64,000 nucleotides of DNA from Pseudomonas sp. R5(2019) (lineage in GTDB: Bacteria > Pseudomonadota > Gammaproteobacteria > Pseudomonadales > Pseudomonadaceae). The notes below the pieces were generated by a model. The model saw only the letters and a list, made by a program, of their open reading frames with translations, was not told the DNA's origin and did no database searches. The position numbers were made by a program, and so were the translations under genes. Location: the NCBI RefSeq assembly GCF_009905435.1, contig NZ_JAAAMT010000014.1, positions 1-64,000 on the forward strand, given 5' to 3'. Shown in pieces: positions 61,353-64,000 of this stretch. Every line of letters starts with the position of its first letter. Position 1 is the first letter of the stretch.

Positions 61353-62690
61353 TCAGAACTCGTGATCAGCGCTGTCCGGGTTCAGGTCGTTGATGCCCAG
61401 CTTGCCGGCAGCCTGTTCGATCGAACCGGTCTGCTTGACCAGGGACGCGATGGCGTCGCGGACGATCTGGTTGCCAGCGGTGTTACCCGCGGCGATCAGT
61501 TGGTCGTAGTGCTCGCCCTTGTTGGCGTGGTCAACCATGACCTGGATCTTGGCTTCGGTCGCTTGCAGGTCCGCTTTCAGGGTGGCGTCAGCGGCCGGGT
61601 CGATTTTGGCCACCAGCGACGACAGGCTGGCGCCGGTCAGCTTGGTGCCATCAACACGGGTGTACTCGCCCAGGTAGACGTTGCGGATGCCCTTGGCGTC
61701 ATAGAAGTGCGAGTTGTGGGTGTTGTCGCTGAAGCAATCCTGCTCGTCTTCCGGCGAGTTGGCTTCCAGCGAGACTTTCATCCGCTCGCCCGCCAGTTCG
61801 CCCAGCGACAGGCTGCCCATGCCAAACAGCATTTTGCGCAGGCCGCTTTCAGCCGGCTCTGCCTGCAAGGTGGCGCGGTAGTTGCCGGCAACGTTCGGTT
61901 TCCAGTTGCCGACCATTTCTTCCAGGTCGTTGACCAGCAGTTGAGTCACGGCCTTCAGGTAGGCACGACGACGCTCGTTGTGGCCGCCGGTTGCGCCGGC
62001 ACCTTGGAGGAAGTCGCTGGCAGGACGTGCGCCGGCGCCCGGGCCGGTGCCGTTCAGGTCCTGGCCCCAGAGCAGGAATTCAATGGCGTGGTAACCAGTG
62101 GCGACGTTCGCCTCGGAACCGCCCAGCTCGTTGAGGCTGGCCAGTTTCTCAGGGGTGATGTCTTTCACGTCGACCTTGTCTTCGCCGACCTGGACCTTGG
62201 TGTTGGCGATGATGTTGGCGGTGGCACCCGGGTTGCCCAGCGCGTGCTCGTAGCGCTTGTCGACGTAGTCGATCAGGCCTTCGTCCAGCGGCCAGGCGTT
62301 CAGCTGACCTTCCCAGTCGTCGATGATGGTGTTGCCGAAGCGGAACACTTCGCTCTGCAGGTACGGTACGCGCGCCGCGACCCAGGCAGCCTTGGCGGCC
62401 TTCAAGGTTTCATCGTTGGGCTTGGCCAGGAAGGCGTCGACAGCGGTTTGCAGGGTTTTCGCGGTGGATTCTGCGTCGCTGTAAACGGCGAAGACCATTT
62501 CAGCGTAGTGCGCGACGACAGCCTTGGCGGCTGCTTCGTCGATCGCGCCGGTCGCAGCGGTAGTAGCGGTGCTGGCAGCAGGGGTTGGCGCTTGTGGAGC
62601 GGCAGCCTTGTTGTCCTTGCTGTCGCCGCAGCCGGCGAGAGAAATGGCAATGGCCAGCAAACTGGCGGTGGCCAGAGGCATACGAATCAT
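61353..62690 (-). CDS. icmP: Imelysin (M75) family lipoprotein, IcmP-like
   Basis: A 445-residue lipoprotein (lipobox LAGC, Cys21), followed by an Ala/Pro/Thr linker and the imelysin domain. The family motif GxHxxE is intact (G199-Y-H-A-I-E204 in TGYHAIEFLLWGQDL). A P. aeruginosa homologue in the same place (PA4370) was named for insulin-cleaving activity; the wider family is linked to iron. A promoter with a Fur-like palindrome lies just upstream, and a terminator follows directly. Start at the ATG of MIRMPLATA; an internal ATG three codons later is possible. Confidence 0.92.
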   Translation of the reverse strand: MIRMPLATASLLAIAISLAGCGDSKDNKAAAPQAPTPAASTATTAATGAIDEAAAKAVVAHYAEMVFAVYSDAESTAKTLQTAVDAFLAKPNDETLKAAKAAWVAARVPYLQSEVFRFGNTIIDDWEGQLNAWPLDEGLIDYVDKRYEHALGNPGATANIIANTKVQVGEDKVDVKDITPEKLASLNELGGSEANVATGYHAIEFLLWGQDLNGTGPGAGARPASDFLQGAGATGGHNERRRAYLKAVTQLLVNDLEEMVGNWKPNVAGNYRATLQAEPAESGLRKMLFGMGSLSLGELAGERMKVSLEANSPEDEQDCFSDNTHNSHFYDAKGIRNVYLGEYTRVDGTKLTGASLSSLVAKIDPAADATLKADLQATEAKIQVMVDHANKGEHYDQLIAAGNTAGNQIVRDAIASLVKQTGSIEQAAGKLGINDLNPDSADHEF

Positions 62691-62747
62691 GGCGAAATCC
62701 TGCGTCGAGAGGTTGAACAGGTGTGCATGCGCACGAAAATCTGCGAC

Positions 62748-62777
62748 ATAATGCGAAAGATTTGCATTTTATGTAAA
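62748..62777 (-). promoter_or_regulatory. icmP promoter with Fur-box-like palindrome
   Basis: Reading the minus strand: TTTACA (62777-62772), 18 bases, CATTAT (62753-62748). Between and over the -10 lies a 19-base inverted repeat AATGCGAAA-G-ATTTGCATT (62750-62768), a spacing and composition close to known Pseudomonas Fur boxes. Fur with iron should block this promoter. No other strong promoter is visible in the gap. Confidence 0.75.
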
Positions 62778-62861
62778 GAGGTCAGGGCGTATTTCTTCTG
62801 GGATTTACCAAGTATTGATGGGCCTTGAGGCCCGTAGCAGGGGTAAGCAGAGGGATCTGGC

Positions 62862-64000
62862 TCAGAGCACCGACGCGTGATTGCGTTGTGCCTGCTTGAG
62901 AAAGGCGGTCAGTTCACGGGCTGGCATCGGCTTGCTATAGAGGTAGCCCTGACCTTCGTGGCAGCCCTCGGCAATGATATAGGCCTCTTGCGCCACGCTT
63001 TCCACGCCTTCGGCGATCACCTGCATGTTCAGGCTCTTGCCCAACTGAATGATGGCGCGAACGATGGTGGCATCGTCGTCATCGTCGAGCACATCCTGAA
63101 CAAAGCTCTTGTCGATCTTGATCTTGTCCAGTGGCAAGGACTTCAAGTAGCTCAGCGATGAGTAGCCCGTGCCGAAGTCATCGATCGCGATCAGTGCCCC
63201 GGAGCGACGCAGGCTCAGCAAGTGTTGGGCCGCCGTGCTGATGTCTTCCATCAGGCCGGTTTCGGTGACTTCCAGTTCCAGGCTGCGGGGTGGCAGGCGG
63301 TAGATCTGCAGCAGGTTATTGACCACCCGCGGCAGCTCATTGTGGTGCAGTTGCACGGTCGACAGGTTGACCGCCATGCGCAGTTGGGTGAAGCCCTGGT
63401 CATGCCATTCGCGCAGTTGGCGGCAGGCCTGGTCCAGCACCCATTCCCCCAGGGTGATGATGTAGCCGTTCTGCTCGGCCAGGGGAATGAACTGGTCCGG
63501 CGGCACCAGCCCCAGCTGTGGATGCTGCCAGCGCAGCAGGGCTTCGACGCCGACCACGCTGTGGTCCACGTAACTGACCTGGGGTTGATAGACCAGATAC
63601 AGCTGATCGCGCTGCAGGGCTTCGCGCAGGTCCTTTTCCATTTCCCGGCGGCGGCGCATCTCGCTGTCGACGCTGGCGATATAGAACTGGTAGCGGTTGC
63701 GTGATCGGGCCTTGGCCAGGGTCATGGTCTGTTCGGCCTTTTGCAGCAGCTTTTCAGTGCTGGCGCCGTCTTCCGGGAACAGGGTGATGCCGATGGTGGC
63801 GCGCAGGCGGATTTCCTGGTGGTCGAGGGCGAAGGGGGCCTCCAGGTCATCCAGGATGCTCTGGGCCAGTTCGGCCGCTTCATAGGGCTGCTCGATGTCG
63901 GCCTGGACCAGCGCGAACTGGTCGCCACCCAGCCGTGCCAGCGCACCCAGGCGGCCACTGTGGGCGCGCAGGCGGTCGGCCAGGGCCAGCAGCAGCTGGT
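62862..64000 (-). CDS. bifA: c-di-GMP phosphodiesterase BifA (3' part, cut by the window end)
   Basis: The frame is open to the last base of the window, so the N-terminus is missing. The visible part begins in a GGDEF domain with the degenerate site ARLGGDQFALVQADIE (about 63900-63950). GGDQF is the known form in Pseudomonas BifA. An intact EAL domain follows: VVGVEALLRWQHP, ELEVTETGLMED, AIDDFGTGYSSLSYL, DKIKIDKSFV, VIAEGVE. These catalytic parts suggest active hydrolysis of c-di-GMP, with the GGDEF half regulatory. BifA lowers biofilm and supports swarming. An internal ATG at 63725 would give only the EAL domain and is not the start. Confidence 0.9.
   Translation of the reverse strand, partial: QLLLALADRLRAHSGRLGALARLGGDQFALVQADIEQPYEAAELAQSILDDLEAPFALDHQEIRLRATIGITLFPEDGASTEKLLQKAEQTMTLAKARSRNRYQFYIASVDSEMRRRREMEKDLREALQRDQLYLVYQPQVSYVDHSVVGVEALLRWQHPQLGLVPPDQFIPLAEQNGYIITLGEWVLDQACRQLREWHDQGFTQLRMAVNLSTVQLHHNELPRVVNNLLQIYRLPPRSLELEVTETGLMEDISTAAQHLLSLRRSGALIAIDDFGTGYSSLSYLKSLPLDKIKIDKSFVQDVLDDDDDATIVRAIIQLGKSLNMQVIAEGVESVAQEAYIIAEGCHEGQGYLYSKPMPARELTAFLKQAQRNHASVL

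Overview
The window is a stretch of a Pseudomonas chromosome, most likely from the P. putida/P. fluorescens side of the genus. The evidence is about 60% GC, the protein sequences (for example the MurE-MurF-MraY-MurD-FtsW-MurG-MurC-DdlB order and the ColRS pair), and many Pseudomonas-type REP palindromes between genes. Gene order from about 7.5 kb to the right end follows, with gaps, the order I remember for P. aeruginosa PA4426 down to PA4367. This is mostly a conserved core region, not a genomic island. I saw no integrase, transposase, tRNA, prophage or CRISPR array.

Layout. (1) 0.2-7.5 kb, minus strand: an RDD membrane protein, a cold-shock protein, and a glycine/serine operon gcvH-gcvP-sdaA-gcvT. 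In front of it are a clear sigma-54 promoter and three upstream sites resembling GcsR sites. (2) 7.5-11.1 kb, minus: lpoA-yraN-gmhA/diaA-BON lipoprotein (envelope). Divergent rsmI and the RNase P RNA gene follow on the plus strand. (3) 12.8-30.8 kb, plus: the complete dcw cluster, mraZ to ftsZ, with tightly overlapping genes, then lpxC and a strong terminator. MraZ boxes sit at the mra promoter. (4) 30.9-37.4 kb: dciA (minus), secA, argJ, a glutathione S-transferase and a MutT-ThiE fusion. (5) 37.6-49.7 kb: panE-sensor kinase-PduO-type adenosyltransferase (minus), yajQ, mscS, an alkyltransferase-like gene with ampG (minus), a DUF481 barrel, a PNPOx/DUF2470 protein, fxsA and groES-groEL. (6) 49.9-53.0 kb: colR-colS and a methyltransferase gene preceded by an exact match to the ColR box. 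That gene is followed by two small coupled ORFs (44 and 75 aa), the first with no annotation I know of. (7) 53.2-62.8 kb, minus: a MexVW-like RND pump without its own outer-membrane channel, then DUF1513, imelysin-like, di-heme oxidoreductase and a second imelysin lipoprotein (IcmP type), with a Fur-box-like palindrome inside the promoter. (8) The right edge is the 3' part of bifA, a c-di-GMP phosphodiesterase with a degenerate GGDQF motif.

How the parts work together: most genes serve the cell envelope. They make peptidoglycan precursors and drive septation (dcw), lipid A (lpxC), protein export (secA), muropeptide recycling (ampG), PBP activation (lpoA), osmotic protection (mscS), envelope-stress signalling (colRS) and efflux (mexVW). 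The most informative non-coding signals are the sigma-54/GcsR architecture before gcvH, the ColR box before the methyltransferase gene, the MraZ triple repeat, the Fur-like box before the imelysin cluster, and a nested REP palindrome at 37.4-37.6 kb. I did not find a clearly novel system. The best candidates for something undescribed are the two small ORFs behind the ColR-controlled methyltransferase and the iron-linked periplasmic imelysin/di-heme/DUF1513 cluster.
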